Assembly (NCBI GenBank): GCA_963971285.1
Contig: OZ020244.1
Location: forward strand, 23,808,001 to 23,872,000
DNA length: 64,000 bases
Direction: 5' to 3'
From: Astropecten irregularis
Taxonomy: Eukaryota; Echinodermata; Asteroidea; Paxillosida; Astropectinidae
Part shown: piece by piece, positions 47,561-58,052 of the stretch
How positions within the stretch are numbered: position 1 is the stretch's first letter
How the letters are laid out: every line of letters begins with the position of its first letter
Position numbers and translations under genes: made by a program
Notes under the pieces: model-generated
Told to the model about the DNA's origin: nothing
Seen by the model: only the letters and a program-made list of their open reading frames with translations
The model's database searches: none

Positions 47561-48370
47561 CTTTCTTTATTGTATATAATTATGAAAAATCGAGTCGGGA
47601 AGTTTCGCTGTCATTCTCGTGACTCAGATGTCCGATTGAGCTCAAATTTTCACAGGTTTGTTATTTCATGCATATCGGATCAGGCAGAGTGAGTGAGTGC
47701 TGTTCTGTGAAAGTTACCATTAATGTATTATAACTTTGGGTGCATTCGTTTAGCTAATTGGGTCAGCCCTTACTGGGAATGTATTGAATTTTACATTCAA
47801 TCACCCGAATCAAAACTGCTCAACCTACTCCTGGTTTAGACCTACTGACAGAAGAAACTTTCTACATTTTGAACTACAAAAAATATTAAGTTACGCTGGT
47901 TTGCAGCCCTCGCTAGAAACCATGCCGTATCTAGTATAATAGCTATATAGCCTGAGGTCACCGTCATCAATAGTAGATGTGGCAGTATATACTGATATTT
48001 AGTCCATACGTCAATAGTGGTAGAAGCTCAGCACTGTCCGTGTCACAGACTGAGGAGGTAGATGCATGTCTACGTCATACGTTTATACCGCAAAGACCAG
48101 CCTTGCCTGTGTCGCACCCAGTAAGCTTGGGGTCACACGTACGTAGACCTCCTATACGTCCACGTACATGTAAATTCACGCTCCATTGACGGCCTTCGAT
48201 GTTACATCGCATTTGGCCTACCGAATACAATATAGATTTAGTTTTTTGTTTTGTTTAATTCACAATCCCATCAAACGCAGGTCAGACGAATACGGTCTCT
48301 AGGTCGGACGTGCTCAAAGAAGGTCTGCGTTAACAGAGCTCTCCTGAGCTGCATATTTCTACCAGAAGGG

Positions 48371-48454
48371 ATGGCCGCCCGAAATTGCTGCAAGAAGTTC
48401 GCCTACTACCTGGGCTTCAGTGGGGAATCCGTCCAGCGTTTCACGTTGCCACAG
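48371..48454 (+). CDS. Rolling stone-like 1, coding exon 1
   Basis: 28 residues, MAARNCCKKFAYYLGFSGES, then VQRFTLPQ. Donor CCACAG|GTACAG, phase 0. It aligns with exon 1 of the paralogue (LGFSGESVQRFTLPQ versus IGFSGETIGRFTQPQ), which fixes the start and border. Confidence 0.85.
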
Positions 48455-51400
48455 GTACAGACAAACTCTCACTGAATATAGACCAACTCTTTGGAGTTAG
48501 GAGCTATGGCCTGATGCGCTTCGACCAATCGTTTTCAAAGGCCTTTGAAAACAATCCTGCTAGGGTCGAAACGCGTCAGGCCCTTGATCCTAACTCCGAG
48601 CATTTCGTAAAATGTTTAGGTCATTTTGACTGAAAACAGATTGAAGCAGTATTATAGCCTATTTGTATTGGCAAAAAACTGTCATTTCATGGAGGTATAG
48701 GACTGCGCCTCCACGGTCATTCCGGGAATGGTGTGGGGGAGAAAGTGTCAAAAAGTCAGTTGGCATGGAAATAATGGCGTTCGTATCTACTCCGTCTCTG
48801 GTCTCGTACCCGGACCCAACAGATGAAGAGTCGAGTTTACTTTACTGTATAGAAGTTGAGAAGCTGAGTACCAGACTAACCAGAGCGACTGTACACGAAC
48901 ACCGAAATAATGTTGAGAGCCTGCCTTTCATGTACAATACGGTCCATGTACTATGTACAAAACGAAAACGTATATACGTTTTCGTTTTGTACATGTACTT
49001 GGTTTGACAAAAGTGGGCATCGCCTATGGAACTGAAATTTTCACAGATGACTTTTACAGTATCTGTCTTGATATTTTTGCCCATGAATCTATATTTCTTT
49101 GATAAAAACCAAAGTATGATATTACCTTTAAATGAGCAATGCAATGTCATGCTGACGCCGTCTGCATGACATTGCATTGCTCATTACGCACACAATCTTA
49201 AGGCAAAAGATGCATGTGGTATTTTGTTAAAGGCATTGCATACGTTTGGTAATGACTCTGAAAATGTATGGCAATAAAAACTTACTTGGTGAGAAGTACA
49301 GCTGCTTTGGGATAGTATAATGCATATTGAGAAACGTTCAATTCGAAGTACCGCGGTTATGGAAAAATATGTCACTTTTTATCTCCAAAAATTATGAATC
49401 TGAGAAGCGTTATGGCCGTAACGCTTCTCAGCTATTGACTAACTGTTATCTGGCGTGAAATAACCGCTCTAGTTTGTCGCCAAAATCTCACAAACGCTAC
49501 CACCTTTTGAATTGAAACTTTCAAAGGTTAGTTTTATGGTATATATATACAATTATATTGGTTTGAAACAAACAATAGGCTCAAATTACCAAACGTATGC
49601 AATCCCTTTAATTTGATAAACAGAGATCACGACGGATATGATCACACACGAACCATCTGTTAACCATATATGTGCATATAATACTGAACAGAGGAAGGAA
49701 AAGACACGGCCTCACTAATATTAGTAATATTCCATTGCCTTCCCTTGTGAGATTAATGTCAAACAGAACTTGAAAGAAAATTAATGTAATTTTTTTTATT
49801 ATCCCGTATACATGTAGTTTCGAATACGGCTCAAGTTGCACCATGCATGGAGGAAGGAAATCCTTCACTGTGGTTGCACCGCCCAAAATGTCTCACTTTC
49901 GATGTGAATTGAAGTCATGATGTAATCTTCCACACGAAAGGGTGTGGACTGTAGAGTGTGCCTATAATTCATTGTACATTACAAGCTTCTTGATCAGGCA
50001 ATGACAAGAATGCTACATACCCGATCAAATAATTGATTTGGTATGATTTTCAAATTCAGTATAATGCCCCATAGTTACATGGAAATGAATATGATTTACG
50101 GTACAATAACTTTGTGAATTTGGTATAGGCCCTATACGAAAGTCATTGACCGATGTAATTAATAAATTCATCAGCTGGCACAAATTTATCAGTGAAACTA
50201 ATAACAACAGTAACAGAGAAATACAAGTTACTGAACATAATTACACTGTTTATTTTACATATTTGCTATCCTTCGCAAGAATTTGTTTTGTGAATGTTGA
50301 GGATCCTAGCTTTGAATCCATTGAACTTTAAAGTTATAGGCCTACATTTGTTTTCACCACAACCATTGAAAACAGGCAACCTACGTGAGTCTATTCTATT
50401 GTAGTGCCATTTTACTACCTCCATGGTAATACCACAGAGCTATCTGTTTGTAGCTCTATGGTAATACAGTACTATAATAATGGTTGACCTCCAAGGTATA
50501 GGGACAATTTGTTTTTACAACCACCGTGGCGGTATACTGTACGCATAACGCATTCCACCATGCGCAACACGTGTCACACCTATACAGTGGTGTACACATT
50601 AAATTCTTCACAATCATTATTCACATACCCCCACGATGCTGCATGGCAATTCAAGCATAATAGGCCTATAGGGATACGCCTACTTTCACTGGAATTAATG
50701 CTTTGTGACACAGGAGCGTTATGGTGACACGTTCTGTGTCAGTTAAGCCTACTTAATAAGCCAGGTTCGAACCGGGTCATCTGTTATGGAAATGCTGCCA
50801 GTTTTTCGCCCCCGTATATAAGTTCACAACAACAACTCGTGATGAGGGATAGAAAAAGAACTGAAAACGGATGGAAACCATAATCTAGTGTTAAGGATTG
50901 TGATTCACATCCGGTGTGCTTTGGAAATGTTGTATATTCCCTCTGTCTTTTCCTATTGGAAACAAGGTGTGTGTTTTTTTAAAATAATTTCTCTTAACTG
51001 TTGTGAATTATGGCCATCACGCGTCAGGCGTAACCACACGACCTCTAAGCGCGTCCATGTGTAACTCAAAGAGTTTGGTGTTTTTGTGGAATATCTGCAA
51101 ACCGAACCCATTAAAGGCAGCGTACAGAATTTGCAAGGCCTCACAAAAATTATTGAGTTTGAGATAGAAAATGGACTCAACAGTTCGTAAACAGTGTAAA
51201 CAGTCACCATGGGAAATCTTGGTTCATGAGATGCTGGGTTTTTATTTCAAGGAAATCAAGATTTAGTGTCTTTTTTAGTAGCATTTCGAAAGTGTGGTGT
51301 AACCGTGAAGGATTCGGAGGGGGCAATATTATTTCGGCCGTATTTCTGCTATCCAGATGAACAAAGCGTAAAATAGTACATGAAATAACGTCTGTAAGGA

Positions 51401-54117
51401 AGTTGAAGACCTTCACTTCTTGTTTAAGTACCAAATTCAGCCAAAACGCACATCTTTGCAAATCCTATATGCTGCCTTTAAGGGTGAGTGATCAACTTGA
51501 CCTTGCGCTATGGGGATGGGTGTCGAGTGGACAGGTTTGGACGAGTCGAACAGAAGTCTGTACATGTCACTGGCTTCGAACTCGCTCCCAGCGTGCCTCC
51601 GATCCGGCACAAGAGTTAATGTGTAATGTTTGGTTTGCCATTAACAAGAAGCTGTCACGCAGACAATACTTCAAAACAAATTAGGCCGACCAAATTCTGT
51701 TCAGTTCAATTTATTCACTTCGCAGCTATGCAGATGTGGGTAAAACTATACATCCACACTTCCACGGCAGACAGCAAAAGTATCGTATTACAATACTGTT
51801 GGAACCTGCAAAACGCAAACAGCGTTTATAAAATAATGTTTCACCAAACATGCATGTCACGCGTCATGGCCGGATTCATTTTATCTCCTTCTCTTTTCAA
51901 TTCGGCAAATTCAGCTCTTTATACGACTTATAATTCGTGAGATTTGTTGTACATTCTTTTCGTTAGAAATATTGTAGTGGTTATGGATAATATTAATAAT
52001 TGTACATAATTAACCTGGATTTACAATAAATACAAAAGGTGCACTGAATTGACTTCATTTTAGGATAACAACTTACTTGGTGGTTGTAGTAATGTAGGCC
52101 TATAATTATGTATTGTTTATCGTTTGTCTAATTATGAGGGACAACTCTTTTTCGAGTTGCCTTCCACTCTTTTAGAGTGAAGTTTGCATCGTTTTGAGTG
52201 ATTTTTCATTCTGGCCCAGAGTGAAAACTACTCCAAAAGACTGAAATATTCACCACTTTTTTTTCCCAAGAGCCATATGATTATGAAGGACAACTCGATT
52301 TTAAACGTTTGGTATTTTTCACTCTATGCATTCTTTCTTGCTTATTTGCTTGCATCAGTTATGCGCCGGGGGCCTTGTCACATTCAATCTTCAAGGATAT
52401 ACCATGCACTTGTCAATTGTAGGTTTTTGTAGCATGATTTCTTGGGGGACGGTAAGAAACGGACAGAAAAAGAGAGATTTGTGTGCAGATGCTGTTGCTG
52501 CTGCTGCTCCACCGACCCAAGCTTTTCCTTCACAGTTCGTTCGTTCACAGCCTATTGGTTGCCTCTGCGTTTCCTGTAAAATGCCTCATGCGACACGGCC
52601 CTTTAATATGGGTAAAACCGGCGGCACTGTCGTTGCAAAAGAACGTTCTGAGACTGTATTATGTATATAACATAACTTTCGAATAGTGCATATTTATTGG
52701 TCTTTTTCTTTTTATTGTTCCACCTTTTTGTCTAGGCAAAATGGCCCCTCGCCCCGATCCTGTGGTCCGTCTACCGCACCTTCCTAGCCATCTACATGAT
52801 GATATGGCTGATTCTCATTCTCGTGCAGTGGGGGGAACCGCCCTTCTATTCACAGGCTGATACCAAGGCTAAGTGGCTCATCTACGTGTCCAACTGGTCC
52901 TTCCTTTCTCTCATCTTATACCTTACTGTCATGGCAATTGGGAATATCTACTATCACGCCAGGAACGGCTGTAAACTCACAAAAGGTAATAAAAGAAATC
53001 ATCATTTTTACTGTAAATTGTAAGTTTATATATAAAGTTGTATAAAAACTATTTTATAAAAAACACATTTCTACCAAAACACGTTTTGTTGAAATGCCTT
53101 AAAGATCATACTTATACCGAAAGAGAAATATTAGCAGATGTACGTATAACTTACATGGCATAAAGATAGTGATGGTAGAAACACACCATTCAATTTTTCT
53201 GCCGAAAATTTTTCCAGAAAAGAGTAAAACCAATGACCCAATTTTTTTTTTATATTTTAAAGATAAAGATAAAAAAATAAAGGTGAACAGGTTTTGAAAA
53301 TACTCCGTTTCCCATACACTGTTTTCTCAAAAAGTGGGCATCGGATGGGACTGAAATTTTCACATGGCTGTTATCTTCCTTGATATTTTTGCTCAGGAAT
53401 CTGAATTTGCTTGACAAAAACCAAAGTATGATTTTACCTTTGAATAGAATATTTTCTGAACTACTAGCAAGTAATCAAATCGACCCGTTTTGACGTCATT
53501 TGCAATTAATATGAATAATACTTGTCTCCTCAGCTAGAACCACTGTCGACCCAGAATCAGATTCGGCAGACCCTGAAGGGATACCCATGTCCTCCTCGAA
53601 GGTGCCAGGGACTCGAATTGCTGGCGAGGACGGAGACACGCCGCTGGAGCCTCTCCCATGGTACTTCAAGTTCGCCTGGTACCTGCAGAGCGTGGCCTTC
53701 ACCTCGGGGATGTTCGTAGCCTTGAACTTCTACATCCTGGTCTTCGACCCTTCCACGAGCGTGCTGAGCGCCTACAACTTCCACGTCCACGGCGTCAACC
53801 TGATAGTGATCATCCTGGACATGACTTTGTCTGCCGTGCCAGTCCGTGTCCTGCACATGATCTACCCTTCCACGTTCGCCCTGGTGTACTTCATTTTCAC
53901 TCTCATCTACGAGGCAGCTGGAGGCTTGAATGAAACTGGGGGAACGTACATCTATCGCAACTATCTGGACTGGGCCACTGTGCCTACCATCAGTGGTGCC
54001 ATCATGGCAGCGGTGGTTCTAGTAGCAGCTCCGGTGCTGCACTTGATTTGGTATGCGTTTTTTCGCATTCGCGAGGCCATATCTAAATGCTGCAAGGGAT
54101 GCTGTTGGACCTATTAG
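48371..54117 (+). CDS. Rolling stone-like membrane protein 1, three coding exons, 305 residues
   Basis: Exons 48371-48454, 52736-52985 and 53534-54117 join in phase (84+250+584 bases). The product belongs to the Rolling stone (Rost) family, known from a Drosophila gene needed for myoblast fusion; molecular activity is not settled. I see about six hydrophobic segments: residues 43-60, 77-101, 156-182, 198-222, 226-242 and 258-285. The N-terminus and a loop at 104-153 are polar. Family-like motifs: QWGEPPFYSQAD at 59-70, YVSNW at 78-82, FHVHGVN at 194-200, PVRVLHMIYPSTFALVY following, then YIYRNYLDW. The C-terminus is cysteine-rich (CCKGCCW). The ATG sits in GGGATGG. The divergent SH3-FAM107 gene lies upstream and the paralogue at 58619 downstream. 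No frame break. Introns 1 and 2 both carry MITEs. Confidence 0.88.
48493..48597. mobile_element. Palindromic mini-element, about 105 bp
   Basis: GGAGTTAGGA faces TCCTAACTCC. The arms also pair GGCCTGATGCGCTTCGACC with GGTCGAAACGCGTCAGGCC and GTTTTCAAAGG with CCTTTGAAAAC. It starts 38 bp after the exon 1 donor. Confidence 0.78.
48955..48992. repeat. Perfect 38-bp palindrome
   Basis: The half-site GTACAAAACGAAAACGTAT is followed immediately by its exact reverse complement, with no spacer. No family member was seen elsewhere in the window. Confidence 0.9.
49007..49131 (-). mobile_element. Partial MITE, family A, inverted
   Basis: Keeps AAAAGTGGGCATCGCC, GCCCATGAATCTATATTTCT and the terminus AACCAAAGTATGATATTACC-TTTAA. 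The other half is missing. Confidence 0.75.
49131..49185. repeat. Perfect hairpin, 22-bp arms
   Basis: Arms at 49131-49152 and 49164-49185 are exact complements around an 11-nt spacer. The hairpin directly abuts the outer end of the family A fragment. An extended perfect stem of this length suggests a recent inverted duplication. Confidence 0.85.
49227..49611 (+). mobile_element. TTAA-flanked MITE, family B, copy 1
   Basis: TTAA-AGGCATTGCATACGTTTGG at the left, AAACGTATGCAATCCCT-TTAA at the right, 385 bp. The centre is a hairpin built on CTGAGAAGCGTTATGG and CCGTAACGCTTCTCAG. The copy at 61554 is the same element in inverted orientation with only a handful of differences. Confidence 0.9.
52736..52985 (+). 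CDS. Rolling stone-like 1, coding exon 2
   Basis: 250 bases coding residues 29-111 plus one base, the first two hydrophobic segments (TFLAIYMMIWLILILVQW and LIYVSNWSFLSLILYLTVMA). Acceptor TTTTTGTCTAG, donor AAAG|GTAATA. Exactly as long as exon 2 of the paralogue. Confidence 0.9.
52986..53533. other. Intron 2 of rolling stone-like 1
   Basis: 548 bp, of which about 346 bp (53099-53444) are an inverted family A MITE. The remainder is AT-rich without other structure. Confidence 0.7.
53099..53444 (-). mobile_element. MITE, family A, inverted, diverged
   Basis: Left end TTAAAGATCATACTTATACC, right end AACCAAAGTATGATTTTACC. The body contains AAAAAGTGGGCATCGGATGG and GTAAAACCAATGACC. The right flank is TTGAA rather than TTAA. 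Confidence 0.75.
53534..54117 (+). CDS. Rolling stone-like 1, coding exon 3
   Basis: 584 bases from acceptor GTCTCCTCAG to the TAG stop. It codes the polar loop (TTVDPESDSADPEGIP) and four hydrophobic segments with FHVHGVNLIVIILD and PVRVLHMIYPSTFALVY. GC-rich compared with its surroundings. Confidence 0.9.
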
Positions 54118-54125
54118 ACTCCTAT

Positions 54126-54260
54126 TCGATTTTACGAAGGCCTGCGATCGATCGTAACTCGAGTTAAGAAGGATAACCCATCGTAAGGGGCCTACCTATT
54201 ATGTAGTGCTGCAATGCATAATAAGTCCTGCGATTAGTTACGATGAGTTTGGTGAAATCC
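54126..54260. mobile_element. MITE, family D
   Basis: CGATTTTACGAAGGCCTGCG, CGATCGATCGTAACTCGAGT and GAAGGATAACCCATCGTA lead to GAGTTTGGTGAAATCC. It starts about 9 bp after the stop codon of rolling stone-like 1, so it probably lies in the 3' UTR. Confidence 0.6.
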
Positions 54261-54431
54261 GTCGACCCTTGTTGTAATTTTGTCTCACGTGGCGAGTCCA
54301 GTAGCAACACTCGATAAAACTCCTATACGAACTCTTTATGAACTTTTAAAACTGAAATTTTAGGATCCCAATAATAATGCTCATTACAACAACTTATGCT
54401 TATTGACTTATACAAAACAAAACGCAAAATG

Positions 54432-54437
54432 AATAAA
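54432..54437 (+). terminator. Candidate poly(A) signal AATAAA for rolling stone-like 1
   Basis: The first canonical AATAAA after the stop codon, about 315 nt downstream. Not confirmed by a GU-rich element. Confidence 0.35.
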
Positions 54438-54671
54438 CACGACATGATTTTTACTACTCAATATTAGGCTTATTGAAACTCTCTCGAGTTAACGGTATTT
54501 GACGTGGCGCATCTTTTTGTACGTCACGGTATCATCTGTATAGTTATCTGTATGTATATTTTAGGGTTTATTTGGTAATGCAATACAGTGAGTGTGCTGT
54601 GGGGGAGTAACATGATGTATTGAAAAAAATATTTTCATTGTAAAACTTTTGGTGCATGTGAATTGATGACC

Positions 54672-55168
54672 TGGGGCCAATTTCATAGAGCTGCTTAAAT
54701 GTAATGATACATGATTGGTAAAGGTCACAGAACATCACTCACACAGTTTGTCTGATCAAACATAATTACACATGAAATAATAAACCTGTGAAATTTGAGC
54801 TCATCAAAATTTCTTTATAAATTTCTGGATAAATGCACCATTTCAGGCGGAAATATTTTGATGGTATGTTTCTATACCAGCAATATCTTCATACCCTGAA
54901 AATTTAACGTAAATCTGTGAACATTTCTGTTACCGGTTTCAGTTACCAATGTTGTACTGTAGGCCTACCTTTATGAAAGATCTTTCATGATCAAACAGGA
55001 TTACCAACCAATTGTGTATGTGATGTTTTTACTGCCTTTGACTGGTATTCGGCCACGGTTTGCTGAGCAAATACATTCACAAGGAGTTTTGGCTGGCATA
55101 CTGATTTTAAGTTTACCAAGGTTTGTGGTATATTTGTGTGCTTACGCGGCTCTATGAAATTGGCTCAT
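54672..55168. mobile_element. MITE, family C, interrupted by a family A fragment
   Basis: GGGGCCAATTTCATAGAGCT at the left and GGCTCTATGAAATTGGCTC at the right. The element is about 500 bp instead of about 230 because a piece of family A (about 54811-54975) sits inside. Confidence 0.65.
54811..54975 (+). mobile_element. Partial MITE, family A, nested in family C
   Basis: TTTCTGGATAAATGCACCAT, TTCAGGCGGAAATATTTTGA and AATCTGTGAACATTTCTGTT match the right half of family A. The terminus is decayed to ACCAATGTTGTACTGTAGGC. Confidence 0.65.
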
Positions 55169-55575
55169 GGACCTTCTGGGCTAGACCTATAGTCTTATGA
55201 ACTAAACATCGAATGGAAACAACAAGTAAAAACCGCGCGATCTCGACTTTGGTTTTAGTGATCGTAACAAACAACTGAGGTAGGACTATCTGTTAAAAGG
55301 TGGAGTTATACACTAACCTATAACGTTGGGTGGTTTTGTACAGTAAATTTAGTATGTAGTTTTATACAATATTATTACGTTAATGGTAACGCGTGTCAGA
55401 CGTACTTTCCTCGTGATAAGATGAAAAAAAAAGAAATTTTAAAATAAGTTTAATTGTCCTTATTTTGTTTTGACGAAAAAAGGCGAAAAGGTGCTGCAGA
55501 CCTTTTCTACTACATTTTTTTTATATCCCTTAATGTCAGTAATAGGCCTTAATCACGGTGCACCCATTTTTGTCA

Positions 55576-55855
55576 CCTTCCTTGTATACTCCTCGGAAAA
55601 GATACCACCAATAGCGCTCCGCACTAATGACGTCACAAAATCCCCGGCTGTCAGACAAACATTGTCTCACACGCGTAGTGTACATGGACGCGCACACCCA
55701 CACACGTGCATGGTTGCAATGTTTGTCAGAGATCCGGTGCTATTTATAGCGTTCGTGCGGAGCGCTATTCTAAAAGGAAAACGGGTACCAGACTATTTTG
55801 AATCCAAGCCTCGGTTTGGTTGCACTGATTCGAATGTGAAATGGACGCATTGTGA
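55576..55855 (+). repeat. Dispersed repeat split by an inverted-repeat insertion
   Basis: CACCTTCCTTGTATACTCC and, after the insert, AAAACGGGTACCAGACTATT and TTGAATCCAAGCCTCGG match the uninterrupted copy at 24851-24972. Confidence 0.7.
55610..55769. mobile_element. MITE with AATAGCGCT ends, copy 2 (inserted)
   Basis: AATAGCGCTCCGCACTAATG at the left, GTGCGGAGCGCTATT at the right, about 160 bp, with CAGACAAACATTGT facing GCAATGTTTGTCAGAG inside. It interrupts a repeat whose counterpart at 24851 lacks it. Confidence 0.78.
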
Positions 55856-56204
55856 TTACGGCGATTTGTGATTTGGAGAAAGCTAAACAATATTCTGAGC
55901 TATGTCAGAAAGTGTGACCATGTCTACCTCAAAAATTGGTACGTTCGATTTTTCTCTTTGATTAAAGAAAAGTATTTACTGATAATGTAGGTTTTCTTAT
56001 TTGAACATTATAAATACCCATGCGCATGGAATTTGTGCTAAGTTATGCAAGTTGTTCATATTAATGCTGTTTATATTATTGTACTCTTCAATAAAGGCAT
56101 GCTTTAATACACTTAAGATGACTATTATAGATCTGTCTTTTGCAGCGTCTTAGCCCGAGTTTTTGCCATGCGACCAAGATGACAGAGCCGGTGGCCAAAC
56201 CTCT

Positions 56205-56320
56205 AAATCTCTTGCTGCGGCCGCAAATTATACACACGCCCCTATGGCAGCCATTAGCCAGTGACTGCAGCCGTTTCCATAGACTTGTGTGTGTTATTTG
56301 CAGCCGCAGCCAGAGATTTA
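56205..56320. mobile_element. Short GC-rich inverted element (GCTGCGGCCGCA)
   Basis: CTCTTGCTGCGGCCGCAAAT faces ATTTGCAGCCGCAGCCAGAG, about 116 bp, with GGCAGCCATTAGCCAGTG between. Related in style to the element at 15166-15663. Confidence 0.5.
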
Positions 56321-56324
56321 TGAC

Positions 56325-56724
56325 TTAAAGGTAGTATTATATACTTTGATTTTTCTCAAAGAAATACAGATTCATGGGCACAGATACCAAGAGAGATACA
56401 GTAACTGTCATCTGTGAACATTTCAGTCCCAGACGTCACCTATTTTCTTTTTTAGAAAACAGTGAAAACGGCCACAGTACACGGAAGAAAAAAAACGCCC
56501 ACGGTCTTTTTTTTAAATATCTTTTCACCGTTATTTTTGATCTTTTAAAAGATCAAAAAGATTTTCGGTCATTGTTTTTAATTTATGGATAAATACACCA
56601 TCTCAGTCGGAAAAAAATGTAACGGTATGTTTCTACCACCACCATTTTCATACACTGTAAGTTATACGTAAATCTGTGAACATTTCTGTTTTGGTTTCTT
56701 AACAAAGTATGATACTACCTTTAA
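56325..56724 (+). mobile_element. TTAA-flanked MITE, family A
   Basis: TTAA-AGGTAGTATTATATACTTTG at the left, AAAGTATGATACTACCT-TTAA at the right, 400 bp. A duplicated CGGCCACAG/CGCCCACGG block makes it longer than the others. Confidence 0.82.
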
Positions 56725-56879
56725 TTTACGGGGAGAAATCGAAGCACAAAGCAAAATGGGTAAAAATTCAGGTTGCACAAAACAGTTTTTATTCATTAAA
56801 TCATGTTGAATAGGTAGGAAATCAACCAGACAAGAACCATCCATGGTTTCGTATTTCTCGTAAATGTTCTGCAACTCAA

Positions 56880-57084
56880 GTTTGAGGTGTCAATTTATTA
56901 TTATGCAAATTAGGCTTGCCCTTCACTGACTTGGATGAGTACTGCATACCGTACCCATGCAGTGCTTCTGTGATCTGAATGCACGTGAAAAACAAATCAC
57001 GTGCTGGCTCAGGTGGGATTTGAACCCACGACCTCCTGCTTACTCTTAGTGCAGATGCCATACCACTATATAGGCCACCGAGCT
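56880..57084 (-). mobile_element. tRNA-derived SINE
   Basis: On the minus strand a tRNA-like head (GCTCGGTGGCCTATATAGTG, B box GGTTCAAATCCC near 57010-57020) is followed by a body with AGCACTGCATGGGTACGGTA, GTCAGTGAAGGGCAAGCC and a TAATAATAA tail. The anticodon arm is malformed, so this is not a functional tRNA gene. Confidence 0.72.
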
Positions 57085-57177
57085 ATGGGGTCAGCGGGGT
57101 GAATCGAATCCAATATCGGGGCGGGTAGGCCTACCGCAGTTAATCATGAACTTTAAATGATTTATTAAATATTAATT

Positions 57178-57262
57178 TCTTTCACGTGCACTCACAAGCA
57201 CTGAGTATACAGTGCTCATTCAAGTCGGTGAAGGGCAAGCCTAATTTGCATATTATCTATCT
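57178..57262 (+). mobile_element. Headless SINE fragment, opposite orientation
   Basis: TTTCACGTGCACTCACAAGC, GTGCTCATTCAAGTCGGTGA and AGGGCAAGCCTAATTTGCAT match the body of the SINE at 56880-57084, but on the plus strand and without the tRNA-like head. Confidence 0.65.
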
Positions 57263-57805
57263 CCCAACCAAAAATCATTTAATATTCAAAACTTTTCATT
57301 GCTCCATCGTCACATATATGTGAAAAATATACATCATCAGCAAGATTAAAACTTAGGCCTGCCGGTTTAGCATAGAAGTCGCCGTGCAATTTATTACGTA
57401 TAGTGAAAACTGCAAGCAGATTTACGTGTATTTGGCCTATATTTCTATCCAAATCCTCGAGACTCTGCCGACAGACTTATGTGAATCTTAGCTTCACATT
57501 TTTTACTCAACAAGGTCCGAGCTACCGTTCCTTATGGTTTTGTCAGCATTTCATTCAGCCTGTCGGACTATTCTCCTTTTTATCATGCTTATTCAAATCT
57601 GCTTATAGGAGTCAGTTTGTCGCACCTGACTAAGCATCAAAAGACACATTTTTCTAAACCAGGATTGTCCAAGAGCCCACACAACAAACACAAAAAACGT
57701 AGTGATAAGTTGGCATTCAAAGAAGTTGAACTATATTATCGTGTGATTTATATTTTACATTATATTTTATAGACACGCCACACAGAGTTTATTTTATGTA
57801 TTATA

Positions 57806-58052
57806 CAGGGGCCAATTTCACGGCCTTGCTTATAACAGCACTGAAACAATTGCTAACCATGAAAATGCTGTCTCGATAAACAGGATTATAATAGCCTATT
57901 TTCGATGTGTTATCCAGTATATCGCTTGCGATTGTTCTTAAATTGCTGACCATGAATATCATATGGAATTTTGAATGGTGGATCATTTTTATTGAGAAAG
58001 AAGTTTTGTGCTAAGCAACTTTTTGTGCTCAACGGCCATGAAATTGGCCCCA
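57806..58052. mobile_element. MITE related to family C, diverged
   Basis: CAGGGGCCAATTTCACGGCC faces CGGCCATGAAATTGGCCCC, about 247 bp. The outer bases are those of family C, while the inner arms differ (GGCCTTGCTT against TGTGCTCAACGGCC). Confidence 0.6.

Larger units (their letters stand above)
44578..48370. other. Divergent intergenic region between SH3-FAM107 and rolling stone-like gene 1
   Basis: About 3.8 kb that must hold the promoters and 5' UTRs of both genes. CpG-richer patches lie at about 44870-45230 and 47960-48340. Elements: 45532-45904, 46602-47080, a partial family A copy (47429-47560) and poly-C tracts at 47217-47420. No exon is recognised. Confidence 0.55.
48455..52735. other. 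Intron 1 of rolling stone-like 1
   Basis: About 4.3 kb: a 105-bp hairpin element (48493-48597), a 38-bp perfect palindrome (48955-48992), a partial family A copy (49007-49131), a 22-bp-arm hairpin (49131-49185) and a family B MITE (49227-49611). From about 49.6 to 52.7 kb I see nothing recognisable. Confidence 0.6.

Noticed and set aside
53557..53856. Minus-strand open frame opposite rolling stone-like 1 exon 3
   Set aside because: Mirror of a GC-rich coding exon; no independent evidence.
57000..57075. tRNA gene on the minus strand
   Set aside because: The B box is good, but the anticodon arm has an oversized loop and the acceptor stem does not pair properly. It continues into a SINE body.
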